A stretch of 51,246 nt of DNA from Limnohabitans sp. (GTDB lineage: Bacteria > Pseudomonadota > Gammaproteobacteria > Burkholderiales > Burkholderiaceae_C), in the NCBI RefSeq assembly GCF_017848645.1, contig NZ_JAFEIF010000010.1:1-51246 (forward strand), written 5' to 3'. Shown in pieces: positions 38,388 to 46,008 of this stretch. The translations under genes and the position numbers were made by a program. The notes under the pieces are model-generated. The model was not told the origin of the DNA. It worked only from the letters and a program-made list of their open reading frames with translations, and searched no databases. Position 1 is the stretch's first letter, and each line of letters begins with the position of its first letter.

Positions 38388-38872
38388 GGCGTCTCCCGCG
38401 TGTCGGCCTGCTTGCCTTGCAGCCGCTTCTCGCGCTGCTCGGTGCGCCACAAGCGCTCTTGGGCGTTCAAAGCCAGCTCTTGCTGGAGCAAAGGTTCCAG
38501 CGCCTGTCTGCGGGCGCGGCGCGCCTCGCTCAGGCAGGCGTTGACGGCAAACTTTTGCCAGCACACGACCTGCTGCTGCGCTTCGGCCTGGCCTATGGCG
38601 CTGCGTTGCGCCGCCAGCGCCTGCCGTTGACGGGTGATGGCCTCGGGCAGCGCGTCTGGCATGGGCGCTGCCTGCGTGCTCGGTTGTGATGGTTGGGGTG
38701 TTTGAGCTGACGTTGGCGCGGTGAGTGGCACACCCGGTGGCGGGGCAAGCAGCTTGGACGGGTCCTGGGCCGTTTGCGCCTGGGCAGCCCAGAGCGTCAA
38801 CAGGCCCAGCGCCAAGCCACAAGACCCACGCACAAGTCCGCGCACAAATCCGCGCACATGTCCGCGTGTCAT
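38384..38872 (-). CDS. Exported coiled-coil-rich protein of unknown function
   Basis: This encodes 162 residues. The N-terminus has an unusually long basic region with repeated V-R-G (residues 6-16) encoded by 12-base repeats, then a hydrophobic core and 'WAAQAQ', a signal peptide cleaved near residue 33. The mature protein has a Pro/Thr/Gln-rich linker (about 40-75) and a long charged helix with Cys residues in 'VVCWQKFAVNACLSEARR', suitable for a periplasmic disulfide. Both ends overlap their neighbours by ATGA (zapE upstream, YdcH-like downstream). I do not recognise the family. Confidence 0.8.
   Translation of the reverse strand: MTRGHVRGFVRGLVRGSCGLALGLLTLWAAQAQTAQDPSKLLAPPPGVPLTAPTSAQTPQPSQPSTQAAPMPDALPEAITRQRQALAAQRSAIGQAEAQQQVVCWQKFAVNACLSEARRARRQALEPLLQQELALNAQERLWRTEQREKRLQGKQADTRETP
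38827..38862 (-). repeat. Three 12-base direct repeats in the signal peptide region
   Basis: Units at 38827-38838, 38839-38850 and 38851-38862 (CACGCACAAGTC, CGCGCACAAATC, CGCGCACATGTC) each add four residues with V-R-G to the N-terminus of the exported protein. Copy number may vary between strains without breaking the frame. Confidence 0.7.
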
Positions 38873-39966
38873 GTGAGGTGCGTGTCCACGGTGCGGTGCT
38901 CCAGCGCCAGAAACTCGCTCGACTGCATCTCGTGCAGTCGCGAGACGGTGCGTGGAAACTCGTGCGACATGGGACCCGAGGTGTACAACCCTTCAGGTGG
39001 CACGGCGGCCGACATGATGAGCTTGACCCGGCGGTCGTACAGCACGTCGATCAACCAGGTGAAGCGCCGCGCCTCGGACGCCATGCTCACGGGCATGTGC
39101 GGCACGTTGCTCAGCAGCACCGTGTGGTACTGCGTGGCGATTTCGAGGTAGTCGTTTTGCGAGCGCGGGCCGCCACAAATGGCGCGGAAGTCAAACCAGA
39201 CCACATCCCCGGCACGGCGTTTGGCGGTGATTTCGCGCGCTTCGATGTGCAGCACCGGGTCTTCGTCCGGCCCTGTGGCCAGGCGGTTGAAGGCGTCGTT
39301 CATCTCGGCATCGGCCTGCTCGCCCAAAGGCGAGTGGTAGAGCTTGACCATCTCCAGCGTGCGGCGGCGGTAGTCGGTGCCGTTGTCCACATTGAGCACC
39401 TGCATGCGCGCATTCAATAAAGCAATGGCGGGCAGGATGCGGTCGCGGTGCAGGCCGTCGGGGTACAGGCCATCGGGCTCGAAGTTGGAGGTGGTGACAA
39501 AGCCCACGCCGTTGTCGAAAAGCGCCACCAGCAGGCGGTGCAAGATCATGGCGTCGGTGATGTCGGCCACATGGAATTCATCGAAGCAAATGAGCTGGTA
39601 ACGCTTGGCCATGCGCTTGCCCAGCTCGTCGAGCGGGTTGACGGTGCCCTGGATCACGGTGAGTTCGCGGTGCACCTCGCGCATGAACTCGTGAAAGTGC
39701 AGGCGGGTTTTGCGCTCGATGGGCACGGCCGCAAAAAAGCAGTCCATCAAAAAGCTCTTGCCACGCCCCACCCCGCCAAACATATAGACCCCCTTGGGGA
39801 TCTCCGGGCGGCTCATGAACTTGGCCAGCAGGCCCGAACGCTTGGACTTGTACGCCGCCCATTCGCTGGCGCAGCGCTCCAGCGCCTCGATGGCCCGCAA
39901 TTGTGCGGGGTCGCTTTGGTAGCCCCGTTTTTGGAGTTCTTCTTCGTAAACTTCACGAACGGACAT
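38869..39966 (-). CDS. zapE: Cell division ATPase ZapE (AFG1-like)
   Basis: This encodes 365 residues. Walker A is 'MFGGVGRGKSFLMD', Walker B 'LICFDEFHVADITDAM', and the AFG1/LACE1 family pattern continues with 'VTTSNFEPDGLYPDGLHRDRILPAI'. In Escherichia coli ZapE destabilises FtsZ polymers under low oxygen or constriction. The ATG at 39966 is preferred over a TTG at 39984. It is the first gene of a four-gene overlapping operon ending in dinG, and follows lpdA with a terminator in between. Confidence 0.93.
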   Translation of the reverse strand: MSVREVYEEELQKRGYQSDPAQLRAIEALERCASEWAAYKSKRSGLLAKFMSRPEIPKGVYMFGGVGRGKSFLMDCFFAAVPIERKTRLHFHEFMREVHRELTVIQGTVNPLDELGKRMAKRYQLICFDEFHVADITDAMILHRLLVALFDNGVGFVTTSNFEPDGLYPDGLHRDRILPAIALLNARMQVLNVDNGTDYRRRTLEMVKLYHSPLGEQADAEMNDAFNRLATGPDEDPVLHIEAREITAKRRAGDVVWFDFRAICGGPRSQNDYLEIATQYHTVLLSNVPHMPVSMASEARRFTWLIDVLYDRRVKLIMSAAVPPEGLYTSGPMSHEFPRTVSRLHEMQSSEFLALEHRTVDTHLT

Positions 39967-39993
39967 GGGTGGCTTGCTCTTCAATTCAATAAC

Positions 39994-40019
39994 AAAACCC
40001 GGGACCAGGCCCGGGTTTT
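39994..40019 (-). terminator. Rho-independent terminator of lpdA
   Basis: AAAACCCGGG at 39994-40003 and CCCGGGTTTT at 40010-40019 form a perfect 10-base inverted repeat with a 6-base loop. On the minus strand the GC stem is followed by TTTTGTTATT. It separates lpdA from zapE. Confidence 0.8.
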
Positions 40020-40045
40020 CACGGATGCGGAACTTTAACCCAACT

Positions 40046-40069
40046 CACCCGGCGCTGCAGTGCCGGGTG
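40046..40069 (-). other. Second stem-loop between lpdA and the terminator
   Basis: CACCCGGC (40046-40053) and GCCGGGTG (40062-40069) form a perfect 8-base stem directly after the lpdA stop. No T-run follows. It lies 26 bases ahead of the true terminator and may protect the 3' end. Confidence 0.55.
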
Positions 40070-40079
40070 TGTCAAGGTC

Positions 40080-41507
40080 TTAGAAGTTCAGGCTGCGCTT
40101 GTCCACTGCCAAAGCGGCCTCTTTGGTGGACTCGCTCAAGCTGGGGTGCGCATGGCAGATGCGGGCGATGTCTTCGGCGCTGGCGCGGAATTCCATGGCC
40201 ACCACGGCTTCGGCGATCAGCTCGGAGGCTTGTGGGCCCACGATGTGGACGCCCAAAATTTCGTCGGTGGTGGCATCGGCCAGCATTTTCACCATGCCGG
40301 TCGTGTCGCCCAGGGCGCGGGCACGGCCGTTGGCCAGGAACGGGAATGAACCGGCCTTGTAAGCCACGCCATCGGCCTTGAGTTGCTGCTCGGTGCGGCC
40401 GACCCAAGCGATCTCGGGGCTGGTGTAGATGACCCAAGGGATTGTGTTGAAGTTGACGTGCCCGTGTTGGCCCGCAATGCGCTCGGCCACCGCCACGCCC
40501 TCTTCCTCGGCTTTGTGCGCCAGCATGGGGCCACGCACCACGTCACCCACCGCCCAGACACCGGGCAGGTTGGTTTTGCAATCCGCATCGACCACGATCG
40601 CGCCGCGCTCGTCGAGCTGCAAGCCCACAGCTTCGGTGTTCAAACCGATGGTGTTGGGCACGCGGCCGATCGAGATGATCAGCTTGTCGGCGTCCAGCAC
40701 CACGGCTTCGCCCTTGGCGTTGGTGTAATTGACCGTGACGCCCTTCTTGCCGTTGACGATCTCGCCGACTTTCACGCCCAGCTCGATCTTCAGGCCCTGC
40801 TTGTCAAAGGCCTTCTTGGCTTCTTTGGCGATTTGTTCGTCCACCGCGCCCAGGAATGTGGGCAGACCTTCGAGGATGGTGACTTCTGCGCCCAGGCGAC
40901 GCCAAACCGAGCCCATTTCCAGGCCAATGACGCCAGAACCGATCAAGGCCAGCTTCTTGGGCACAGCACCCAAGCGCAAAGCGCCGTCGTTGGACAACAC
41001 ATTGACTTCGTCAAACGGGGTGCCAGGCAGCGCGCGGGCGTTGGAGCCGGTGGCGATGATGATGTTTTTGCCGGTGATCGACTCTTCGGTCTTGCCTGCC
41101 ACATGGATGGTGTATCCGCCTTCGGCCTTGCCGACAAAACTGCCGCGACCGTGGAAGAAAGTGACCTTGTTTTTCTTGAGCAAATACAAGATACCGTCGT
41201 TGTTTTGCTTCACCACGGTGTCTTTGCGGGCGATCATTTTGGCCACGTCCATCTTCACGCCCGTGGCGCTGATGCCATGCTCGGCGAAGTGGTGGTTGGC
41301 GTGGTCAAAGTGCTCGCTGGACTGCAGCAGCGCCTTGGAGGGGATACAGCCCACGTTGGTGCAGGTGCCGCCGGGCGCTGGGCCACCGGCTGCGTTTTTC
41401 CATTCGTCGATACAAGCGACCTGGAAACCGAGTTGGGCAGCGCGGATGGCTGCAATGTAGCCACCGGGGCCACCGCCGATGACAACGACGTCGAATTGTT
41501 TGCTCAT
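40080..41507 (-). CDS. lpdA: Dihydrolipoyl dehydrogenase (E3)
   Basis: This encodes 475 residues. FAD motif GGGPGG (11-16), redox-active disulfide C49-x4-C54 in '[16 protein letters not shown]', NAD motif '[15 protein letters not shown]', and the C-terminal His-Glu pair in 'HAHPSLSES'. It reoxidises dihydrolipoamide on OdhB. The ATG at 41507 gives the family start '[11 protein letters not shown]'. It is the third gene of the odh cluster, separated from odhB by an intrinsic terminator. Confidence 0.96.
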   Translation of the reverse strand: MSKQFDVVVIGGGPGGYIAAIRAAQLGFQVACIDEWKNAAGGPAPGGTCTNVGCIPSKALLQSSEHFDHANHHFAEHGISATGVKMDVAKMIARKDTVVKQNNDGILYLLKKNKVTFFHGRGSFVGKAEGGYTIHVAGKTEESITGKNIIIATGSNARALPGTPFDEVNVLSNDGALRLGAVPKKLALIGSGVIGLEMGSVWRRLGAEVTILEGLPTFLGAVDEQIAKEAKKAFDKQGLKIELGVKVGEIVNGKKGVTVNYTNAKGEAVVLDADKLIISIGRVPNTIGLNTEAVGLQLDERGAIVVDADCKTNLPGVWAVGDVVRGPMLAHKAEEEGVAVAERIAGQHGHVNFNTIPWVIYTSPEIAWVGRTEQQLKADGVAYKAGSFPFLANGRARALGDTTGMVKMLADATTDEILGVHIVGPQASELIAEAVVAMEFRASAEDIARICHAHPSLSESTKEAALAVDKRSLNF

Positions 41508-41526
41508 GGTGAATGTCTTCTGGATG

Positions 41527-41550
41527 AAAAACGCCCCCTGGGCAGGGGGC
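41527..41550 (-). terminator. Intrinsic terminator between odhB and lpdA
   Basis: On the minus strand a 7-base stem GCCCCCT/AGGGGGC with a 4-base loop is followed by GTTTTTC. It sits in the 60-base spacer only 20 bases before the lpdA start, so it would attenuate rather than insulate unless lpdA has its own promoter; no promoter is obvious in the spacer. Confidence 0.8.
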
Positions 41551-41567
41551 ATTCAAAACAAGGGGAT

Positions 41568-42821
41568 TTAGATGTCGAACAAGAGGCGGGCTGGATCTTC
41601 CAGCGCTTCCTTCATGGCCACCAGGCCCAGCACAGCTTCGCGGCCGTCGATGATGCGGTGGTCGTAGGACATGGCGAAGTAGTTCATGGGGCGAACGACG
41701 ACCTGGCCGTTTTCCACCATGGCGCGGTCTTTGGTCGCGTGCACGCCCAAAATCGCGGACTGGGGTGGGTTGATGATGGGGGTGGACATCATCGAGCCGA
41801 AGGTGCCGCCGTTCGAGATCGAGAAGGTGCCACCGGTCATCTCTTCCATGCCCAGCTTGCCGTCTTTGGCTTTTTGGCCGAATTCAGCGATCTTCTTTTC
41901 GATGTCGGCAAAGCTCATCTGGTCGGCGTTGCGCAGGATAGGCACCACCAAACCACGAGGCGAACCCACCGCGATACCGATGTCAAAGTAGCCGTGGTAG
42001 ACGATGTCATTGCCGTCCACCGAAGCGTTCAAGACCGGGAATTTCTTCAAGGCGTGCACAGCGGCCTTGACGAAGAAGCTCATGAAGCCAAGCTTGACGC
42101 CGTGCTCCTTCTCGAAACGCTCTTGCATGCGCTTGCGCATCTCCATGACCGGGGCCATGTTGATTTCGTTGAACGTCGTCAGGATGGCGTTGGTCGACTG
42201 CGATTGCAGCAAACGCTCGGCCACGCGGGCGCGCAGACGCGTCATGGGCACGCGCTGCTCGGGGCGCTCGCCCAAATCCACAGCCGGGCCGGACACCTGA
42301 GGCAAGGCCTTGGTGGGCACGCCCGTGGGGATCACGGCGGCAGTCGTTTTGACACCACCGGCCACAGCGGCCAGCACATCGCCCTTGGTCACGCGGCCGT
42401 CTTTGCCAGAACCTGCCACGGAACCCGCAGCCAGGCTGTTGTCGGCCATGAGTTTGGCAGCGGCGGGCATGGCCACACCAGCCATGCTGCCACCTGTGGC
42501 GGCAGCAGGCGCTGCGGCCGCAGGGGCTGGAGCAGCGGCAGCTGGTGCAGCTGCGGCAGGCGCCGCAGCGGCGACTTTGCCATCGGTATCGATGCGGGCA
42601 ATGAGTTGCTCGGCGGCCACGGTGGCACCGTCGCCCTGGATGATTTCGGACAAAACACCTGCCGAAGGTGCGGGCACTTCGAGCACGACCTTGTCGGTTT
42701 CGATTTCGATCAGGATCTCGTCGGCGGCCACGGTGTCGCCGACTTTCTTTTTCCACTGCAGCATGGTGGCCTCGGCCACAGACTCGGACAGTTGGGGAAC
42801 TTTGACTTCTACGATTGCCAT
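41568..42821 (-). CDS. odhB: 2-oxoglutarate dehydrogenase E2, dihydrolipoyl succinyltransferase
   Basis: This encodes 417 residues. One lipoyl domain with Lys44 in '[13 protein letters not shown]', an Ala/Pro-rich linker (about 80-120), the E1/E3-binding domain ('[19 protein letters not shown]'), and the catalytic domain ending in '[13 protein letters not shown]' with the active His. It forms the 24-mer core and transfers succinyl to CoA. It lies 92 bases after odhA, with a hairpin in the spacer. Confidence 0.96.
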   Translation of the reverse strand: MAIVEVKVPQLSESVAEATMLQWKKKVGDTVAADEILIEIETDKVVLEVPAPSAGVLSEIIQGDGATVAAEQLIARIDTDGKVAAAAPAAAAPAAAAPAPAAAAPAAATGGSMAGVAMPAAAKLMADNSLAAGSVAGSGKDGRVTKGDVLAAVAGGVKTTAAVIPTGVPTKALPQVSGPAVDLGERPEQRVPMTRLRARVAERLLQSQSTNAILTTFNEINMAPVMEMRKRMQERFEKEHGVKLGFMSFFVKAAVHALKKFPVLNASVDGNDIVYHGYFDIGIAVGSPRGLVVPILRNADQMSFADIEKKIAEFGQKAKDGKLGMEEMTGGTFSISNGGTFGSMMSTPIINPPQSAILGVHATKDRAMVENGQVVVRPMNYFAMSYDHRIIDGREAVLGLVAMKEALEDPARLLFDI

Positions 42822-42880
42822 GATTTTTCCGTTATGCGTTGTACGTTAGGAAGGTGTACGGGAGGATGTGGGTGAAGGGT

Positions 42881-42904
42881 CTGGCGCTGAACACTCAGCG
42901 CCAG
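42881..42904 (-). other. Perfect 10-base stem-loop between odhA and odhB
   Basis: CTGGCGCTGA (42881-42890) and TCAGCGCCAG (42895-42904) with a 4-base loop lie 9 bases after the odhA stop. No T-run follows on either strand, so it is not a classic terminator; it could block 3' exonucleases or mark an mRNA processing point. Confidence 0.65.
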
Positions 42905-42913
42905 AAAACCGCC

Positions 42914-45781
42914 TCACTTGGTCAGCACGAAGCCCTTGAGCTTGGCGAAGGCCGCCTCGATCAGCGCCTTTTGCTGGTCCTGGTGCAGGTGCGAATAACC
43001 CACTGCCGGAGAAGCAGAGGCGGCACGACCGGCATAACCGAGCTTTTGGCCGTCCAGCATGTTCTCGTGGATGTTGTGCTGGATGAAGAACCAGGCGCCC
43101 TGGTTTTGTGGCTCGTCCTGGCACCACACGATGTCGGTGGCGTTGGGGTACTTTTTCAGCTCGGCCGCAAACGCCTTGTGCGGGAACGGATACAGCTGCT
43201 CGACACGGATGATGGCCACGTCGTCGGCACCCTTGGCTTCGCGGTGCTTGACCAGGTCGTAGTACACCTTGCCCGAGCAAGCCACCACGCGCTTGACCTT
43301 GTCGGCCTTGAGCGTTTTGTTCTCGGGGATCACGGTCTGGAAGCTGCCATGCGTGAACTCGGACACGGGCGATGTCGCGTCCTTGTTGCGCAGCAGCGAC
43401 TTGGGCGTGAAGATGACCAGGGGCTTGCGCAGGTTGCGCACCATCTGGCGACGCAGTACATGGAAGATCTGGCTGGCGGTGGTGGGCTGCACCAGTTGCA
43501 TGTTGGTATCGGCCGCCAGCTGCATGAAGCGCTCGACGCGGGCCGAGCTGTGCTCAGGACCCTGGCCTTCGTAACCGTGGGGCAGCATCAGGGTGATGCC
43601 GTTGACACGGCCCCACTTGACTTCGCCCGAGGCGATGAACTGGTCGATCACCACCTGTGCACCGTTGGCAAAGTCGCCAAACTGCGCTTCCCAGATCACC
43701 AAAGTGTTGGGGTCGTTCGAGGCGTAGCCGTACTCAAAAGCCAGCACCGCTTCTTCGGACAGGATCGAGTCGATCACGGTGAAGGGGGCCTGGTTGTCGG
43801 TGACGTTTTGCAGCGCCACATAGGTGCCGGTGTCCCACTTTTCGCGCTTTTGGTCATGGATGACCGCATGGCGGTGTGTGAAGGTGCCACGGCCACAGTC
43901 CTCGCCCGACAGACGCACTGGGTAGCCGCTGGCCACCAAAGAGGCAAAAGCCATGTGCTCGCCCATGCCCCAGTCCACCGGAATCTCGCCACGGCCCATG
44001 GCCGCGCGGTCGTCGTACACTTTTTTGACCAGCTGGTGTGGTGTGACCGATTCAGGGATGGTCGTGATTTTTTCGGCCACGCGCTTCCACTCGGCCAGAG
44101 GGATGGCGGTGTCACCCGCATCGGTCCACTTCTTGCCCAGGAAGGGCGACCAGTCCACGGTGAACTTGGTCTTGAAGTTGGTCAACACGGGGTCGGTCGT
44201 GTTCTTGCCTGCGTCCAGGGCGGCGCGGTAGGCCTTGGCCATGTCCTCGCCCAATGTGTCGCCCAGGCCTTGTGCGGCCAGTTTGTCGGCAAACAGTTTG
44301 CGCGTGCCAGGGTGAGCGGCAATCTTTTTGTACATCAGCGGCTGGGTCAAAGCAGGGGTGTCCTGCTCGTTGTGGCCCAGTTTGCGGAAGCACACCACGT
44401 CCAGCACCACGTCCTTGCGGAAGGTCATGCGGTATTCGAGGGCGAGCTGCGCAGCCATGACCACGGCTTCAGGATCGTCGCCGTTGACGTGCAGCACCGG
44501 GGCTTCGACCATCTTGACGATGTCGGTACAGAACACGCTCGAGCGCATGTCGCGCGGGTCGGACGTCGTGAAACCGATCTGGTTGTTGATGATGATGTGC
44601 ACCGTGCCGCCCGTGGAATAACCACGGGTTTGCGCCAGGGCAAAGGTTTCCTGGTTCACACCTTGGCCACCAAACGCGGCGTCGCCGTGTACCAGCACGG
44701 GCAGCACTTGCTTGCCCAGCGGGTCATCGCGGCGGTCCATGCGGGCACGCACCGAGCCTTCGACCACGGGGTTCACGATTTCGAGGTGTGAGGGGTTGAA
44801 CGCCAGCGACAGGTGCACAGGGCCACCCGAGGTGCTCACGTCAGAGCTGAAACCCTGGTGGTACTTCACGTCACCCGCAGGCAGCTCTTCGGGGGCGGTG
44901 TGGTCAAACTCGGCAAACAGGTCCGCGGGCAACTTGCCCATGGTGTTGACCAGCACGTTCAGGCGGCCACGGTGGGCCATGCCGATCACGACTTCCTGCA
45001 CGCCTTGTGCACCGGCCGACTGGATCAGCTCGTCCATGGCGGCGATGAAGCTCTCACCGCCCTCGAGGGAGAAGCGCTTTTGGCCCACATATTTGGTGTG
45101 CAGGTAGCGCTCCAGGCCTTCGGCAGCCGTCAGACGGTCGAGGATCTGTTTTTTCTTCTCGGCCGTGAAATTGGGCTTGCTGCGGATGCTTTCGAGCTTT
45201 TGCTGCCACCAGCGCTTTTCAGCCTGCTCGGTGGTGTACATGTACTCGGCCCCGATCGTGCCGCAATAGGTCTCGCGCAGTGCATTGAGCAGCTCGCGCA
45301 AAGACATGCGGTTTTTGCCGAAGAAGGTGTTGCTGGTGTCGAACACGGTTTCCTGGTCGGCATCGGTGAAGCCGAAGAAAGCGGGGTCGAGGTCAGGAAT
45401 GTTGGGGCGCTCGGTGCGCTTCAAAGGGTCCAGATCGGCCCAGCGCTGACCCACGTTGCGGTAAGCGGCGATCAACTGCTGAACGGCGGTGCGCTTGCGG
45501 CCCATCTCGACATCGGCGCTGGCCATGACGACTTTGGTGCCGCCGGACTTGGCGCGCTCGGCAAAGGCGTTGATGACGGGCAGATGGGGGACGTCTTTGG
45601 CGTTGGTGCCGTCGACTGCGGGAACGTGCTGGAGGGCGTCGAAATACTCACGCCAGGAATCTGGGACGCTGCCGGGGTTGGCCAGGTAGTTTTCGTACAT
45701 CTCTTCGACGTACGGGGCGTTGCCGCCGAACAAATAGGTGTTGCCTTGGTAGGCAGCGTAGACGGAATTAGTCTCGCTCAT
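42914..45781 (-). CDS. odhA: 2-oxoglutarate dehydrogenase E1
   Basis: This encodes 955 residues, full length. The N-terminal E2-binding segment starts '[18 protein letters not shown]'; the ThDP site has '[19 protein letters not shown]' and '[16 protein letters not shown]'; the C-terminal transketolase-like domain has '[27 protein letters not shown]'. It decarboxylates 2-oxoglutarate in the citric acid cycle. GGAGG lies 10 bases before the ATG, right at the foot of a small hairpin. The 227-base upstream gap ends at the prpE terminator. Confidence 0.97.
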   Translation of the reverse strand: [955 protein letters not shown]

Positions 45782-45796
45782 ATTTCGCTGACCTCC

Positions 45797-45813
45797 GTTT
45801 CCCTCTGGGAAAC
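45797..45813 (-). promoter_or_regulatory. Leader hairpin next to the odhA ribosome site
   Basis: GTTTCCC (45797-45803) and GGGAAAC (45807-45813) make a 7-base stem with a 3-base loop. On the minus strand the stem ends immediately before GGAGG of the odhA ribosome site, so folding could affect initiation. The remainder of the spacer (45814-45973) shows no clear promoter boxes. Confidence 0.45.
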
Positions 45814-45973
45814 ATTAGTTGGTTGAGATTTACCTTCCGCGACACGGCTGAACCGGTTGGCGGATGCGACTGTGGCAAAGGAAGGGCCTGAGTACAGCGC
45901 GCATTGTGCCACGCCTTGTCCGATATCAAACTTACAGTCATACGAAACAAAACGGGTGGAAGGCTTTTGGGGT

Positions 45974-46000
45974 AAAAAAAGACCCCGCCAAAGCGGGGTC
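45974..46000 (-). terminator. prpE: Rho-independent terminator of prpE
   Basis: On the minus strand GACCCCGC, loop TTTG, GCGGGGTC (45981-46000) is followed by seven T's (45974-45980). It lies 8 bases after the prpE stop. This is the clearest terminator in the window and separates prpE from the odh cluster. Confidence 0.9.
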
Positions 46001-46008
46001 CAGAATCG

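Noticed and set aside
36226..38544. A long plus-strand frame across dinG
   Set aside because: Antisense shadow of DinG, whose Walker and Fe-S motifs are clear.
40020..40079. Promoter for zapE starting at a TTGACA after the lpdA stop
   Set aside because: No acceptable -10 at 16-18 bases; the position falls inside a stem-loop and before the lpdA terminator.
39967..40079. LexA (SOS) box controlling the zapE-dinG operon
   Set aside because: No CTGT-N8-ACAG-like palindrome was found upstream of zapE.
40383..44791. Very long open frames antisense to lpdA, odhB and odhA
   Set aside because: Open only because of high G+C at third codon positions; the opposite strand encodes complete, motif-bearing enzymes.
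45814..45973. Additional small gene between odhA and prpE
   Set aside because: An open frame exists but it overlaps the odhA start, lacks a ribosome site and has no protein-like pattern.
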